From: Shinisaurus crocodilurus
Taxonomy: Eukaryota; Chordata; Lepidosauria; Squamata; Shinisauridae
Length of the DNA stretch: 64,000 nucleotides
NCBI GenBank assembly: GCA_021292165.1
Contig: CM037877.1
Location: forward strand, 32,190,197 to 32,254,196
Direction of reading: 5' to 3'
In this document: positions 22,901 to 30,150 of the stretch, piece after piece
Layout of the letters: each line of letters starts with the position of its first letter
How positions within the stretch are numbered: the stretch's first letter is position 1
Notes under the pieces: generated by a model
Databases searched by the model: none
What the model saw: only the letters and a program-made list of their open reading frames with translations
What the model was told of the DNA's origin: nothing
Made by a program: the position numbers and the translations under genes

Positions 22901-23653
22901 CCAACTTCAGTAAAAAAAAAAATGTGTTTAATATCTTTTTTTAAAATGGGAGGGTTAGGGCACCTTGGTGGACAACAAGAAAGGTTTCTGGGGGCACATT
23001 GGTGCCTGCGGGTGCCACATTGCCTACCTGTGATCTAGATCTTGTGCTATACAGGTCATGTGGGTTGGGTCTTTAAACACTGGGCTCCATATTTATGGAA
23101 GAGCCTTCAGGTATAAAGTATACCTCACAATCTCTAAACTCAATCTCCAATACAATCCCACTTTCCCATAAAATTTGAATGTCTGCATAGGGTTGAGGCT
23201 TAAAAAGATGAAAGTGATAGAGATAAGAAACATCCAATACAAATATTGCTGTGGAGCTATTCAGGCTGAAAGGCATTTGAATGTTGCAGAAAAGATACTT
23301 AAAGAAGAGGCAACAGCGTTTAGTCACAACATAAAATTCCTAGACTGGAGTTTTGACTTCTTCTTGGGGAGAGCTTAAAAACAATAAGGAACATTTCTTT
23401 TCTTTACATAAATATCTCGTGGTTTTAGAACTCCGTTTCTAAATTAAGCTTTCAGATATATATGAACAAAAATGAATGAATATTCTAACAACCTGTTTGT
23501 TTAGGAGGAAGAGGATGGATACTGCGATGATATCGATAGTGATGAAAAACATCAAATGAAAGAACGTATTATGAAGAAGTTAAAGAAAGATACCAGTCTA
23601 ACTGCTAAAAACACAACTAAAGAGGAGGAAACGGAGAAGAAAATTAGCCGCAG
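3024..23653 (+). CDS. CWC27: CWC27 spliceosome-associated cyclophilin, partial gene (nine internal coding exons)
   Basis: CWC27 is a nuclear cyclophilin-family protein that joins the activated spliceosome (Bact complex) and works with CWC22. Nine exons (3024-3120, 4271-4383, 5192-5335, 7260-7358, 15802-15905, 16183-16252, 19230-19309, 21927-21960, 23505-23653) all have AG acceptors and GT donors, and their phases join into one 890-nt open frame. The first four encode the cyclophilin-like domain ([45 protein letters not shown]). The site of CypA Trp121 is Glu (ADELNNKH), as in known CWC27 proteins that lack prolyl isomerase activity. Later exons give the conserved [15 protein letters not shown] and [13 protein letters not shown] segments and an acidic, then lysine-rich linker. 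The first exon (about 14 residues) and the C-terminal exons (about 160 residues in human) are not found here. Promoter and regulation are therefore out of view. Identity is from recognition of the family. Confidence 0.97.
3121..4270. other. CWC27 intron 2, no repeat family recognised
   Basis: Intronic. An open frame of 158 codons on the minus strand (3202-3678) lacks any recognisable domain, and a + strand 61-codon frame does too. The sequence 3280-3780 looks like an old retro-insert, but I cannot assign it. Confidence 0.45.
4271..4383 (+). CDS. CWC27: CWC27 coding exon 3: cyclophilin core, FHR and QGGD motifs
   Basis: Acceptor TTCTTTTCAG and donor AAG/GTAAAT enclose 113 nt, phase 1 to 0, reading [14 protein letters not shown] through ESIYGAPFK. 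The Arg and Phe equivalent to CypA R55 and F60 and the Gln of VQGGD are kept. The residue after VVP is Glu (GAA at 4310-4312), where the cyclophilin family almost always has Gly. That difference is either an allele, an assembly error or lineage-specific. Confidence 0.97.
4485..4578. mobile_element. Short palindromic MITE (CTGGGAGTAAGTCCCATTGA type)
   Basis: CTGGGAGTAAGTCCCATTGA pairs with the downstream AGTGGGGTTTACTTCTGAG, and GCAGTTCTATATGCA is mirrored by GCAAAGGATTGCA. A second copy is at 39905-40015 (GTAAGCCCCACTGA with GTGGGGCTTACTCCCAG). This is a very common squamate-type repeat. Confidence 0.65.
4974..4990. repeat. (CA)n microsatellite
   Basis: Uninterrupted CA dinucleotides. Confidence 0.9.
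5192..5335 (+). CDS. CWC27: CWC27 coding exon 4: active-site region of the cyclophilin fold
   Basis: 144 nt, phase 0 to 0, with acceptor TTCACAG and donor AAG/GTTTGT. It encodes 48 residues from [21 protein letters not shown] to [21 protein letters not shown] retains the Asn, Gln and Phe of the substrate pocket (CypA N102, Q111, F113) and KH retains H126. The Trp121 position is Glu in [10 protein letters not shown], the substitution known to leave CWC27 without measurable isomerase activity. Confidence 0.97.
5672..6013. mobile_element. MITE with TGGGTTCAGACAACACGATA ends, copy 1
   Basis: The terminal inverted repeat is TTGGGTTCAGACAACACG / TGTTGTCTGAACCCAGT. The same terminus occurs twice more inside (near 5775-5790 and 5899-5915), so the element is two TIR-bounded modules around a central hairpin (AACAAGCCATGGCTTGTT). 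CACTGA flanks both sides (5666-5671 and 6014-6019). There are no ORFs. Copy 2 is at 14450-14769. Confidence 0.75.
6070..6165 (-). repeat. Fragment of repeat containing GTGGCA(T/C)CTTAAAG
   Basis: TTGTGTTAGTCTCTTGCAGC and GAGTCTCGTGGCATCTTAAA match a family better preserved at 46495-46675. It is a short decayed piece; the class is uncertain. Confidence 0.45.
6166..7259. other. Intronic sequence, nothing recognised
   Basis: The remainder of CWC27 intron 4. No coding, RNA or clear repeat signature was seen. Confidence 0.5.
7260..7358 (+). CDS. CWC27: CWC27 coding exon 5: last part of the cyclophilin domain
   Basis: 99 nt, phase 0 to 0, acceptor TTGGCAG, donor GAG/GTGGGT. It encodes [20 protein letters not shown] followed by [13 protein letters not shown], 33 residues. 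NPHKIKS is the usual end region of the CWC27 fold. The following intron is about 8.4 kb and carries a sense-strand LINE about 240 bp downstream. Confidence 0.96.
7590..8669 (+). pseudogene. LINE copy A, 5' half of the reverse transcriptase frame
   Basis: The 359-codon frame covers the linker after the endonuclease and the first RT blocks ([34 protein letters not shown]). Homology to copy C starts a few codons after the first Met. It ends in unrelated residues after VDMIF because of a one-base T insertion in the poly-T run near 8600. Relative to copy C it has [11 protein letters not shown] for AEIFKEGGPEL. It is not a host gene. Confidence 0.9.
7594..10067 (+). mobile_element. APE-type non-LTR retrotransposon (LINE), copy A, 5'-truncated
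   Basis: A sense-strand LINE in CWC27 intron 5. It starts inside the region between endonuclease and reverse transcriptase ([15 protein letters not shown]), carries the RT domain ([45 protein letters not shown]) and ends with a C2H2-like finger ([17 protein letters not shown]). An extra T near 8600-8606 shifts the frame. A GAA-to-TAA change at about 9817 stops it before the finger, and a 1-base deletion lies near 9968. The 3' end reads TCGGTCACGAGTGATCGGC with an irregular GATG tail. It is nearly identical to copy C (52298-54901), so insertion is recent. Clade (RTE-like, Vingi or other) is not decided here. Confidence 0.93.
8656..9819 (+). pseudogene. LINE copy A, 3' half with catalytic YADD
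   Basis: The 387-codon frame continues the LINE polyprotein from [15 protein letters not shown]. It includes [13 protein letters not shown], the YADD catalytic box (LQYADDNVV) and the thumb/connection segment [11 protein letters not shown] to [14 protein letters not shown]. It ends at HKGSMDFE then TAA, where copy B reads DFEEARVQ. The zinc-finger segment therefore lies after a premature stop. Confidence 0.9.
10104..10146. repeat. (TTTA)n followed by (GT)n
   Basis: TTTA units at 10104-10125 are followed by GT at 10127-10146. The block looks like the reversed tail of a CR1/L2-type 3' end. Confidence 0.85.
10126..10420 (-). mobile_element. Decayed L2/CR1-type 3' UTR fragment
   Basis: On the minus strand the order, ending in AATAAATA, resembles other L2 3' ends in the window: CATTCCGGAAGGGTTACCAC then TTCTGTAAACCACTTTGACC then TAAATAAATA. 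No coding part is present. Confidence 0.45.
10640..11075. mobile_element. MITE with CCATAGGATTGCxCCCT end, copy 2
   Basis: The left edge CAGCCCCATCCTATG and right edge CCATAGGATTGCACCCT are imperfect inverted termini. The core has GATGGCCGATTTCAGCTGTC, also found in the copy at 18383-18980 (GATGGCCATTTCCAGCTGTC). GC-rich, non-coding. Confidence 0.55.
11085..11215. mobile_element. Decayed copy of the TCTGGAGG palindromic MITE
   Basis: CAACATGGCCAATAGTTAGG and AAAACTTCTGGAGG match the right half of the palindromes at 13694 and 56034. The left half is degraded. Confidence 0.5.
11216..12156. other. Intronic sequence, nothing recognised
   Basis: AT-rich, with no gene or clear repeat family seen. 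Confidence 0.45.
12165..13087. mobile_element. Non-autonomous hAT element with perfect 8-bp target duplication
   Basis: The ends are CAGTGATGGCGAACCT and AGGTTCACCATCACTG, a 16-bp inverted repeat with one mismatch. CTATAGAA immediately flanks both sides (12157-12164 and 13088-13095), an exact 8-bp duplication diagnostic of hAT transposition. The 923-bp body has no transposase; the longest open frame (97 codons at 12638) has no hAT domain. The TIR resembles Charlie-like families found across tetrapods. Confidence 0.93.
13096..13540. other. Intronic sequence, nothing recognised
   Basis: No features are supported in this stretch. Confidence 0.45.
13694..13829. mobile_element. Palindromic hAT-like MITE (CAGCCTTCCCCAGCC)
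   Basis: CAGCCTTCCCCAGCCAGGTG pairs with CACCAGGTTGGGGAAGGCTG. TGCCCTCCAGATGTTTTAGA and its complement continue the arms, and CCAGCATGGCCAATGATGGG lies in the loop. Related hairpins are at 16625, 24438 and 56034. Confidence 0.8.
14043..14294. mobile_element. Tigger/mariner-like MITE with TA flanks, copy 1
   Basis: TACAGTCATGCCTTGGATTG at the left and CAAGGTATTACTGTA at the right form the TIR, with TA at both ends as expected for Tc1/mariner/pogo target sites. The whole 252 bp is the reverse orientation of the copy at 40991-41244, and it folds as a long imperfect hairpin. Confidence 0.85.
14450..14769. mobile_element. MITE with TGGGTTCAGACAAC ends, copy 2
   Basis: CTGGGTTTAGACAACATG and CGTGTTGTCTGAACCCAGC bound 320 bp. 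Internal termini occur again near 14521-14536 and 14657-14675. The flanks are CACTGA on both sides (14444-14449, 14770-14775), the same six bases as at copy 1 (5672-6013). The centre contains TGGTTGGTTAACCACGAACA, mirrored by its complement. Confidence 0.75.
15140..15400 (+). mobile_element. L2/CR1-type LINE 3' fragment
   Basis: CTGGGAAAAGGGCCTTCTCA followed by GTGGTGCCACTTGTGGGAAT and a T-rich 3' UTR ending GTAAGCCACCCTGAAT is the usual L2 3' end order seen elsewhere here (compare 30980-31310). Confidence 0.6.
15509..15675 (+). mobile_element. tRNA-derived SINE, partial
   Basis: TGGTAAGCCATGTGCTTTGC is an A-box-like tRNA segment and CAGGTCCCAGGTTCAAGGGG is B-box-like. The body continues with CTTCTGCCTGAGATGTTGGA. 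A reverse-strand relative is at 39635-39840 (tRNA-like GGCAGAGCACATGCTTTGCA on the minus strand). It is not a functional tRNA gene: there is no cloverleaf 3' half. Confidence 0.65.
15802..15905 (+). CDS. CWC27: CWC27 coding exon 6: end of fold and basic linker
   Basis: 104 nt, phase 0 to 2, acceptor CTTGCAG. It encodes [20 protein letters not shown], then [14 protein letters not shown] plus [11 protein letters not shown] is a CWC27 hallmark. The donor is read as ACCAA/GTAATT; the alternative reading through ACC AAG would reach TAA at once. The partial codon AA is completed by the first A of exon 7 to give Lys. Confidence 0.96.
16183..16252 (+). CDS. CWC27: CWC27 coding exon 7: [15 protein letters not shown] motif
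   Basis: 70 nt, phase 2 to 0, reading [20 protein letters not shown] then VSQ before GTAAAA. The [15 protein letters not shown] segment is highly conserved in CWC27 and follows the isomerase-like domain. The acceptor TTCGAAG has a purine-rich end but is the only site that keeps the frame. The preceding intron is just 277 bp, the shortest in the window. Confidence 0.96.
16625..16759. mobile_element. Palindromic hAT-like MITE with 8-bp duplication
   Basis: CAAGGGTGGGCAACCTGTG and CACAAGTTGCCCATCCTTG are the inverted ends. GTTTAGTA (16617-16624) and GTTTAGCA (16760-16767) match at seven of eight bases, consistent with hAT duplication. The arms include CCTCCAGATGTTTTAGCC and its complement. Confidence 0.8.
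16770..17060. repeat. Interspersed repeat with TTAACCACAG motifs, copy 2
   Basis: GACTAACCACAGTTTATTG, TGTGGTTTATTGAAGCAAAC and CTAACCATAGTTAAGATTAA run parallel to 1090-1280. It has imperfect palindromic structure. Confidence 0.55.
17061..17629. other. Intronic sequence, nothing recognised
   Basis: No feature is supported. Part may be an unrecognised old LINE adjoining the L2 3' end that follows. Confidence 0.4.
17630..18300 (+). mobile_element. L2-type LINE 3' end with AATAAATA tail
   Basis: The translation contains [14 protein letters not shown] and [14 protein letters not shown], the conserved C-terminal LINE segment (LDYCNALYxGLP, LQLVQNAAARLLTG). It continues with decayed [15 protein letters not shown] sequence and a 3' UTR ending CTCATAAATTGAATAAATTA and AATAAATA. 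Confidence 0.8.
18430..18572 (+). mobile_element. Sauria-like tRNA SINE, 3' half, nested in a MITE
   Basis: CTACCTCACAGGGTTGTTGT and GAGGATAAAATGG, a (GAG)n expansion, TATGTAAGCCGCCTTGGGTT and GGCGGGGTATAAATATAATA with an AATAAATA tail are the same modules as the antisense copies at 20253, 25831 and 31373. Confidence 0.8.
18479..18503. repeat. (GAG)n microsatellite
   Basis: A trinucleotide expansion inside the SINE body. Confidence 0.9.
19230..19309 (+). CDS. CWC27: CWC27 coding exon 8: [13 protein letters not shown] segment
   Basis: 80 nt, phase 0 to 2, acceptor TAATTTTAG, donor AAAG/GTTAAT. It encodes [20 protein letters not shown] then SVPAIE and the first two bases (AG) of a Ser codon. 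This is a conserved linker segment of CWC27. An L2-type LINE 3' tail starts within about 30 bp downstream of the donor. Confidence 0.96.
19340..19492 (+). mobile_element. L2/CR1 3' tail
   Basis: A T-rich 3' UTR, then ATCCTGGACTCTTTGTGATG, GGACGGAATATAAATC and AATTAATAAATAACAATAAA. It begins about 30 bp after CWC27 exon 8. Confidence 0.55.
19897..19943. repeat. (CT)n microsatellite
   Basis: About 47 bp of CT dinucleotides. It creates spurious Ser-Leu and Arg-Glu reading frames. Confidence 0.95.
20253..20512 (-). mobile_element. Sauria-like tRNA-derived SINE, near full length
   Basis: Read on the minus strand it starts near GAGTGTGGCTGCATAGTGG, has the B-box-like GGTTCTAGTCCCC, then AAACTCACTGGCTGAC, CTCACAGGGTTGTTG, GTAAGCCGCCTTGGGTTCC and a TATAAATATAATAAATAAA tail. 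The body and tail are shared with the copies at 18430, 25831 and 31373. Confidence 0.85.
20513..21060 (+). mobile_element. L2-type LINE 3' end
   Basis: Starts in decayed RT C-terminus ([11 protein letters not shown]), then AAGGTGCTGGTCCTTGCCTG and AAGCCCTAAATGGTTTAGGG, the FKVLVLxYKALNGL region. The 3' UTR follows, to CAATTCAGAAATAAGTAAAT. Confidence 0.75.
21061..21260. repeat. Pyrimidine-rich tract
   Basis: Dense C/T runs with no coding signature. Confidence 0.6.
21385..21545. mobile_element. Imperfect palindromic MITE
   Basis: TATTGATGTTGTGCTAGCAT pairs with ATGTTAGCACAACATCAATA across about 90 bp. A related palindrome may be at 35937-36140. The ends are not well defined. Confidence 0.55.
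21927..21960 (+). CDS. CWC27: CWC27 coding exon 9: 34-nt acidic microexon
   Basis: 34 nt, phase 2 to 0, with a good acceptor (GCCTTTCAG) and donor (GAG/GTGAGT). It completes Ser and adds [11 protein letters not shown]. The position matches the poorly conserved acidic stretch after SVPxxE in other vertebrates. By my recollection of the human protein it is four residues shorter. Its small size would hide it from most exon predictors, but flanking phases require it. Confidence 0.9.
22098..22330. repeat. Unclassified interspersed repeat
   Basis: GGGTGTTATCCAGTTAACC, a short hairpin ACAGAACGGCTTCTGT and a GC-richer body stand out from the AT-rich surroundings. The + strand 165-codon frame across 22160-22657 has no recognisable domain. 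Confidence 0.35.
22687..23033. mobile_element. Decayed hAT-like repeat
   Basis: CAGGCAATCATTTGGGCC and CACATTGCCTACCTG are imperfect inverted ends. ATCTAGAT occurs at both flanks but is offset by two bases on the right. The interior GGGGGCACATTGGTGCCTGC resembles 62560-62640 in reverse. Confidence 0.45.
23505..23653 (+). CDS. CWC27: CWC27 coding exon 10: acidic then lysine-rich linker
   Basis: 149 nt, phase 0 to 2, acceptor TTTGTTTAG, donor CGCAG/GTGAGT. It encodes [36 protein letters not shown] and [13 protein letters not shown] plus AG. [14 protein letters not shown] is recognisable in vertebrate CWC27. The next exon should begin with the rest of a Ser codon followed by EELRKEARQ; I did not find it before 64000. 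Confidence 0.95.
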
Positions 23654-23699
23654 GTGAGTAATACATTATTTTGAACTTACTGGTCTATAGTAAAGTAAC

Positions 23700-24435
23700 C
23701 TTTCAAATATCTCACTGTTGGTATTTAAATAAAATGTTAAATGACACATTCTTAAGTTTGTTCTTCAGAATATTTTTTGTTTGGCATTTAGAGGAGCCTC
23801 TCTTCATGCTTTCATTCTTTTACCTGCCCACTGTTTAAATATTTTTAGATAACTACCAAATATATTTATATAAACATACATTTTAATTTTTATACCATTG
23901 TTATGATGAAATAATTAGCCAAAATCTGAACATCTCTGACCTCGATGACAAAATGCTTATTTACCTCATGCGTTGTAAAGAGTGCTATTGTAGTGTCGTT
24001 CTGATCTTATAAGCTGCTAGCTGTCGAGGGTAGTGAGCCTTCAGGCCCCGATCTGTGAATTACTGCCACAGCAAAAAAATCTTTCAGGATGTGGCTCAGT
24101 ATACCATTTGCAGTGCTGTTGTGAGATGATCCAGAATTTCCTGTTGGTACAACAGAGTGGGATGGAGCTATTTAATTACGAATATCAGCCACCTCATTGT
24201 GTGCAGAACGTCATAACACTTTTGGACACAGTGGAGATAGAGTGGAGCCACCTGGGACCCATCTTTGTCAGTGCAAGACTCTGTGCCTGGTACTTGGTCA
24301 TACTAACCTAATGGATTAGGGACTTGCTTAGGTAGTGCACAGTAGGATGGGTTTATTCCACCTACTTTGTATTCAATACAGTAGTGTTTGCATAAGCCAA
24401 TGTACATATCTGTATGTGTTGAAAAGTCCCTGTAA
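23700..24435. other. Intronic sequence, nothing recognised
   Basis: No gene or repeat is supported. Confidence 0.4.
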
Positions 24436-24437
24436 CC

Positions 24438-24562
24438 CAGACTTCCCCAACTTAGTGCCCTCCAGATGCTTTGGACTTCAACTCCCATCAGCCTCAGCCA
24501 GCATGGCCAATGGTCATGAATGCTGGGAGTTGTAGATCAGGTTGGATAAGGCAGCCATCACC
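24438..24562. mobile_element. Palindromic hAT-like MITE, right arm decayed
   Basis: CAGACTTCCCCAACTTAGTG, CCTCCAGATGCTTTGGAC and CCAGCATGGCCAATGGTCAT match the 13694 and 56034 elements. The right arm ends TCAGGTTGGATAAGGC, with part of the arm missing. Confidence 0.7.
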
Positions 24563-25825
24563 TTATAGCATAGAGTCGATAGAAATATACAACATGCTGT
24601 GAAATAAACCAAGCTCTTCTAGCATGACCATAGTTCTTAGTGCAGTATCTTATGGTCACCAAGCAGTCACATTTTATTTGCTTAAAATACTGCCTAGAAT
24701 CAATGTCTCTTCACAAAATGTTGTAAAAGAATGGCAACACACAATGTGTTGTTTTTTATTGTGTGTTTAGAAGGTTAATGAGTTGGTTTTGTCTCTTTCT
24801 TGCTCACACGATATATACTGGATAAAGTATAGAAATCTGTTATCCTTTTGTTTGTGCCAGTTCCACTAAGATCTTTCACATTTTTCTGGTGAATGGCTTT
24901 CAGACTCAGACCACAACTATGGGCCATTAACTAGACAAAAAAGTACTGACTTACATTTTCTTACACCGTAATCACACATACAATATAGTCCTCAAAACAG
25001 CGCACATCTGCAAATTATAAACATCTCTCTTCTTTAGTTTCTTTGAGTTGATGTATTGTATGGCAGAGTGTGTAAAATATACTCCTGGTGCTGCCTAGTG
25101 GGGGTGACACTATTAACACTAATACTCAGAAATGGACGCATAGTCTTTATGCTACCATTGCATGTTTCTAACCTTGCAATCCTCAGGAGGAGCTCTTCTG
25201 ATGGTGCTGCTGCATGCTTCTGAGGTTCACCTCAGGAGTACCTATAACAGAATCCCCCCCCCCGAATCTTTCTGCCTGAGGTTTTTTTCCCCTGAAATCA
25301 TATGCCCTCCTCTCCCCTGTCCATACAACTCTTTTTACAAATAGGGGTGTCTTTAGGAGACAGGGTTCTTTAAAGATGCACACACGTGTGCATGCACACA
25401 CACACACAGACTTTAGAACATATGTAAATTAGCATGTGCAGATTTTTGCATTTTTTTTGTTGTTATGTGCGCCTGAGGCCCGGGATCTTTTTGGTACCTA
25501 GCACTGCCCCTGTTGTCAGGTCCTGTTTTGCCAACTTGATTGACCATTCTTTAGCTCAAGTGAAGAATCTTTGAAGACTCCATTCATGGCTGCATAAGAG
25601 TTTCAGTTAGCACCATACAAATCATCCTCTTAAGCATTTCTCTTATGTGTATCTAATTAATGTGCCCCTGCTTCTCTCAGCCTTTTCTGCATTTAGCATT
25701 TCATCAAATACTGGGTTACTTACAGCCATATCAAAGTAAACAGAGTAGAATTAATCTTGCAAGCTTTTAAGGTCTGTTCTACTTTGAATTTACAAACCTA
25801 CCGCAACTTACTACAGGCTTCATTT
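24563..25825. other. Intronic sequence with short CA tract
   Basis: Only a CA/GT-rich run (about 25378-25409) and homopolymers are visible. No gene or repeat family is assigned. Confidence 0.4.
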
Positions 25826-25830
25826 AGTAA

Positions 25831-25925
25831 TTTATTTATTTATTTATTTATTTATTATATTTATACCCCGCCTTTTTTCCTGCAAGGAACCCAAGGTGGC
25901 TTACATAATCCACCTCCTCCTTGTA
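25831..25925 (-). mobile_element. Sauria-like SINE 3' end, truncated
   Basis: A (TTTA)n run followed by TATATTTATACCCCGCC and GCAAGGAACCCAAGGTGGC is the reversed 3' tail of the SINE at 20253-20512. It is truncated after the GGAGGAGG region. Confidence 0.85.
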
Positions 25926-26659
25926 GGAAAGGGGAATTGAACATGAAAAGATCAGCTTATTTCAAGATGATTCTTGCTTTACACAATGTGCTGGAAGTTG
26001 GTGATATGGCATATTCTCCAGAGAGAATTTTAAGGATGCTGATTCAAGCTTATGCTGATCAAAGCACGCAGTGATTCATGGATCTGGGGTGTCAACAGTC
26101 ATGGAATGGAATCCTTTGTGTATGACTTCAATGAGAGTTTCTGGGAATGTTTCATAAAACATCTGATAGCTATCAATGTTTTCATTTCATCTGAAAGTTA
26201 GATCAGCAAGCAGAGTGTTGAAAATTGGAGTACTTTATTTGGAATAATAGTTTACATTTACACTTGGAGCAAATCTGTTGTAATGGTACTAAACGGTAAA
26301 TTTCAAATACAAAAAAAAGTCCCTCATTTTGTTATGACTGTTCAAGCGAGCCTTTCTAGAACTGTGAATCTAAAGGCAGCTATTCACACTATATTTTGTG
26401 CTTAGACAAAATAGATGCACTCCATATCAGTTGTGAAGGACTCATGAGTGTGTAAACTTCTACTTTCCCCTTAGAAGTGCATGAAAGCAGTGATCACAAA
26501 AGGATCCAATCCCTGCTCCCATGTGTTCAAGGGCAAAGTTGCAGTTTATATCACCTGGCATAGTACTTGTCTGTATTTTGTACTCTGGTATCTATTCCAA
26601 ATATGGAATATAACGTGAGAGCCACCCTTATTCCTACTGGTGTGTCAGAATTATACACT

Positions 26660-26910
26660 TTGTAAAAGGCTTGAGAACTAGTGGTCATAGTGTTGGGCTA
26701 GGACCAGGGAGACCCTGGTTCACGTTTCCATTCAGCCATGAAGCTCATTGGTTGACCTTAGACCAGTCACCACTACCTCACAAGGTATTATGGGGATAAA
26801 ATGGGGCTGCTTCTGTCTGTAGTTGCATCTTGCATTGTAGGGTCTGCATTGAACGGGGTTGGACTAGATGACCCTCAAGATGCCTTCCAGCTCTATGATA
26901 CTATGAAGCC
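26660..26910 (+). mobile_element. tRNA-SINE-like repeat, decayed
   Basis: CTAGTGGTCATAGTGTTGGG, GGGAGACCCTGGTTCACG (B-box-like) and TACCTCACAAGGTATTATGG match the Sauria-like body. It is followed by GGGGTTGGACTAGATGACC and CTTCCAGCTCTATGATACTA, a common tail of related repeats. Confidence 0.65.
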
Positions 26911-27294
26911 TTGGTTGAAACACATTGGGCACTCTTCACAAAATAAATTATTCTGTATAAGGACCTGCTTGAGGCCTACTTCTTCCTTTGCTCTTCCACT
27001 TGTATACACCAGCCAGTTTAGTAATGAAAATTGATTAGGGTCCAAGAGACCTACAGTAATTTGGGCAAATTGCCTGTGTGCCTAGGAATGTTCTGTTATA
27101 TCTTACATTTAGAAGGGTAGTCATAGAGCAAAAACATAATTGCGAAGGAATTGTTTTTCTCCAATCCTAAACACGTGTTTTGCGCCATTGCAGAAGTAAT
27201 AAAAAGAAAATCACAATTTTTTAAAGGTCCACTTGATAAAATCATAAATATTCTTGAGGTTTGATTAAAGGCATGAGAATAGTCACTTCAACAC

Positions 27295-30150
27295 TGGGTG
27301 GGTGAGCCGGAAGATGTAGACATAGCGCAGCTTTGCCCACCTGGTTACTCGGTGCAGCATCAGCCCAGGCTGGAGGGCCAGGGGTGGGGGAAGTTGCCGT
27401 GATCCATAAAAGTTCAATCTCACTCAGCAGGAAACGCATCAGCCCTGGGGCAAGCTACAAGGGCCTATATCTTTTGTTTGGCCAAAGAGACAGATTGGGA
27501 ATGTTATTGATGTATTGCCCACCCCGCTGTCCAATGGCTTCCCTGACTAAGCTGTCTGAGACTGTCTTGGATGTGATGTTGGAGAACCTTAGGACTCTGG
27601 TCCTGGGGGACTTCAATGTCCATGCTGAGGCTGTGTTAACAGGACCAGCTCAGGATATCATGTCCTCCATGACAACCATGAGTCTGTCTCAGTTTGTCAC
27701 TCGCCCAACGCATAGAGCAGGGCATACCTTTGATTTGTCCTTTGCCTCTGGACATGTGTGTGGGGGTGCCTGGATATTGTGGGAATAGATATCATCCTGT
27801 TGTCATGGTCAGACATTTCCTGGTTAAATTTGGTCTCTATGTAATAAATATGCCAGTCTCTCCCTCCAGAGGTGGAGAACCTATTAAGATTGTCCACCCC
27901 CAGAGACTTATGGAATCCAAGGGATTCCTGAATGCGCTGGGGGATTTTTCAGCAGCCAGAGCCAGCAATTCTGTTGAGGCCCTTGTTACTCTATGGAACA
28001 GTGAGGTGCAACACGCCATTGACACAATCACTCCCGAGCATCCTCTTCAGCACTGTGGAGCTCGGAAGGCCCTCTGGTTTACTGGGGAGCTCTGGACAGT
28101 GAAACAGGTCAGAAGATGGCTGGAGTGTATGTCTCATCATGAAGGTGATCGGGCATGCATAAGTGTATAATCGTAGCCTACCACATGGTGGTGAGGGCAG
28201 CAAAGAAGGTTTATTTTGCTGATTCCATCGCATCCTCAAGTAGCCATCCAGCTGAGCTTTTCCAAGTGGTTCAGGGGTTGCTTTCATCTACCCTAGGGAA
28301 CCACAGCCCTCGGAAGCCCGCTGTGATGTGTTTGCAAGACACTTCGAGGATAAAATTGCCCACCTTCATGCTGACTTTCACACTGCTGTAGATGGAGTGT
28401 TTGTTGAGGTGTCCAGTCCCTCGTCTTATCCTGTTTTGTGGGATCAGTTTCAGTTTTTGTAGCCTGAGGATGTGGTCAAGACACTTGCATCTGTACAACC
28501 CAGCACATGCTCTCTTGACCCTTTCCCTTCATGGCTTATTTGAGCTAGCTGCATGGGACTGATGGATCTGGGGAGTGGTGCATGCATCATTGTGTGATGG
28601 TGTGTTCCCTACTACCTTGAAGGAGGCAGTGGTGCAACCAACCTGAAAAAACCCTCCCTGGATCCAGAGATCTATGCCAACTATCTTCTGGTCACAAATA
28701 CCCCTTCCTGAGTAAGGTGTTCGAGAGAGTAGCGGCATCTCAGCTGCAGGTGCTCTTGAATGAAACTGATTATCTGGGTCCAGGTCCAGGCCAGGCCTGG
28801 TTTTGGGAAGTAATCGGCCTGGATTGCCCTGATGGATTACCTAACTTGGGAGAGGGACAGGGGGAGTGTGACCCTGTTACTACTTCTTGATCTCTCAGCG
28901 GCTTTTGGTACTGTTGACCACAGTATCCTCCTGGATCACCTCCATGAGTTGGGAGTTGGAGGCACTGTTCTACAGTGGTTCGACTTGTACTTGCAGGGTC
29001 GGTTCCAGAGAATAGCATTGGATGACTGTACCCTTGGCAGCTGCACTGTGGGATGCCACAGGGCACCATCTTGTCCCCAGTGTGATTTAATATCTATATG
29101 AAGCCATTGGGAGCAGTCATCCGGAGATTTGGGGCAAGGTGTCACCAGTATGCTGATGGCACCCAGCTCTGTTTCTCTGTGAAAAAGGAGAGGCTGTGCA
29201 CGTTCTGAACCAGCGCCTGGATGCAGTTATGGCTTGGATGAGGGCTAATAAACTGAAGCTGAATCCTATGGGTGGGCAGTTCCCAGGTCCAGGAATCAGG
29301 CTGTTTGCCTGTTCTGGATGGGATTGCACTCCCTCTGAAGGAGCAGGTACATAGTTTGGGGGTGCTCTTGGATCCATCTTTGTCACTGGAGGTGACCTCA
29401 GTGGCCGGGAGTGCCCATTACCAACTTTGGTTGGTGCGTGCCAACTACACCCATTCCTGGATAGGGACAGCCTAGTCCACGGTGATCCATGCACTGGTAA
29501 CCTCATTTTAAGGCACTCTGTTTGGGGCTGCCCTTGTGCCTTGTTCGGAAGCTGCAGCTAGTGCAAAATGCAGCTGTTAGGGATACCTGTATTAAAAGAA
29601 CTGCACTGACTGCCTGTTATCAAGCTATGTTCAAGGTTATGTTGCTGTCATACAAAGCCCTAAACATCTTGGAACCAGGATATCTGGCAGACCGCCTTCC
29701 TCTATATATATATCCAACCAACCTTTAAGATCTTCACAGTTGGCCTTGCTGGTCATTCCATGAGCAACAGAATGTCCCCACATAATATCTAAGGGTGTGC
29801 CTTCTCAGTGGCAAACCCCCCCGCCTGAGAAAACCATGCAGTTCGGGAGGCAGAAAATATGGTATGTTTCAAGTGCCTCCTGAAAGCACACTTGTTCACC
29901 CAGGGCAGGCTTTCCCTGGCTTGTAATTAATTGCAATTAATCATATGCTGCTCCATCTTAGTACTCTTTGTATTGTTATTGTACTTGGATTTGTTTTTAA
30001 TCGTGTATTTTAAATGTGATTGGTATTGTTACTGCAGCTGAAATTGTTTTTAATAGTGTATTTTAAATGTGTTTTTTTAATATTTACATGTGAACTGCTT
30101 AAGGATTTTATTGTATTAAGTGGTATATAAGTATTACTAATAAATATATA
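27295..30150 (+). mobile_element. L2/CR1-type LINE, decayed near-full-length copy
   Basis: This non-LTR retrotransposon retains its domain order. Near 27596 the endonuclease motif LVLGDFNVHAE is visible. The RT block LDLSAAFGTVDHSILLDHL is at about 28886 and GVGGTVLQWF follows. At 29149-29160 the catalytic box reads YADG, the second Asp being lost. NKLKLNP-like and LQLVQNAAV segments lead to a 3' UTR ending in ATAAATATATAAATAA. Many stops and frameshifts break the frame, so it is inactive. Confidence 0.85.

Noticed and set aside
25757..26074. 105-codon frame including KGELNMKRSAYFKMILALHN
   Set aside because: It starts in unique sequence and runs through a SINE tail; no known protein matches and there is no splice support.
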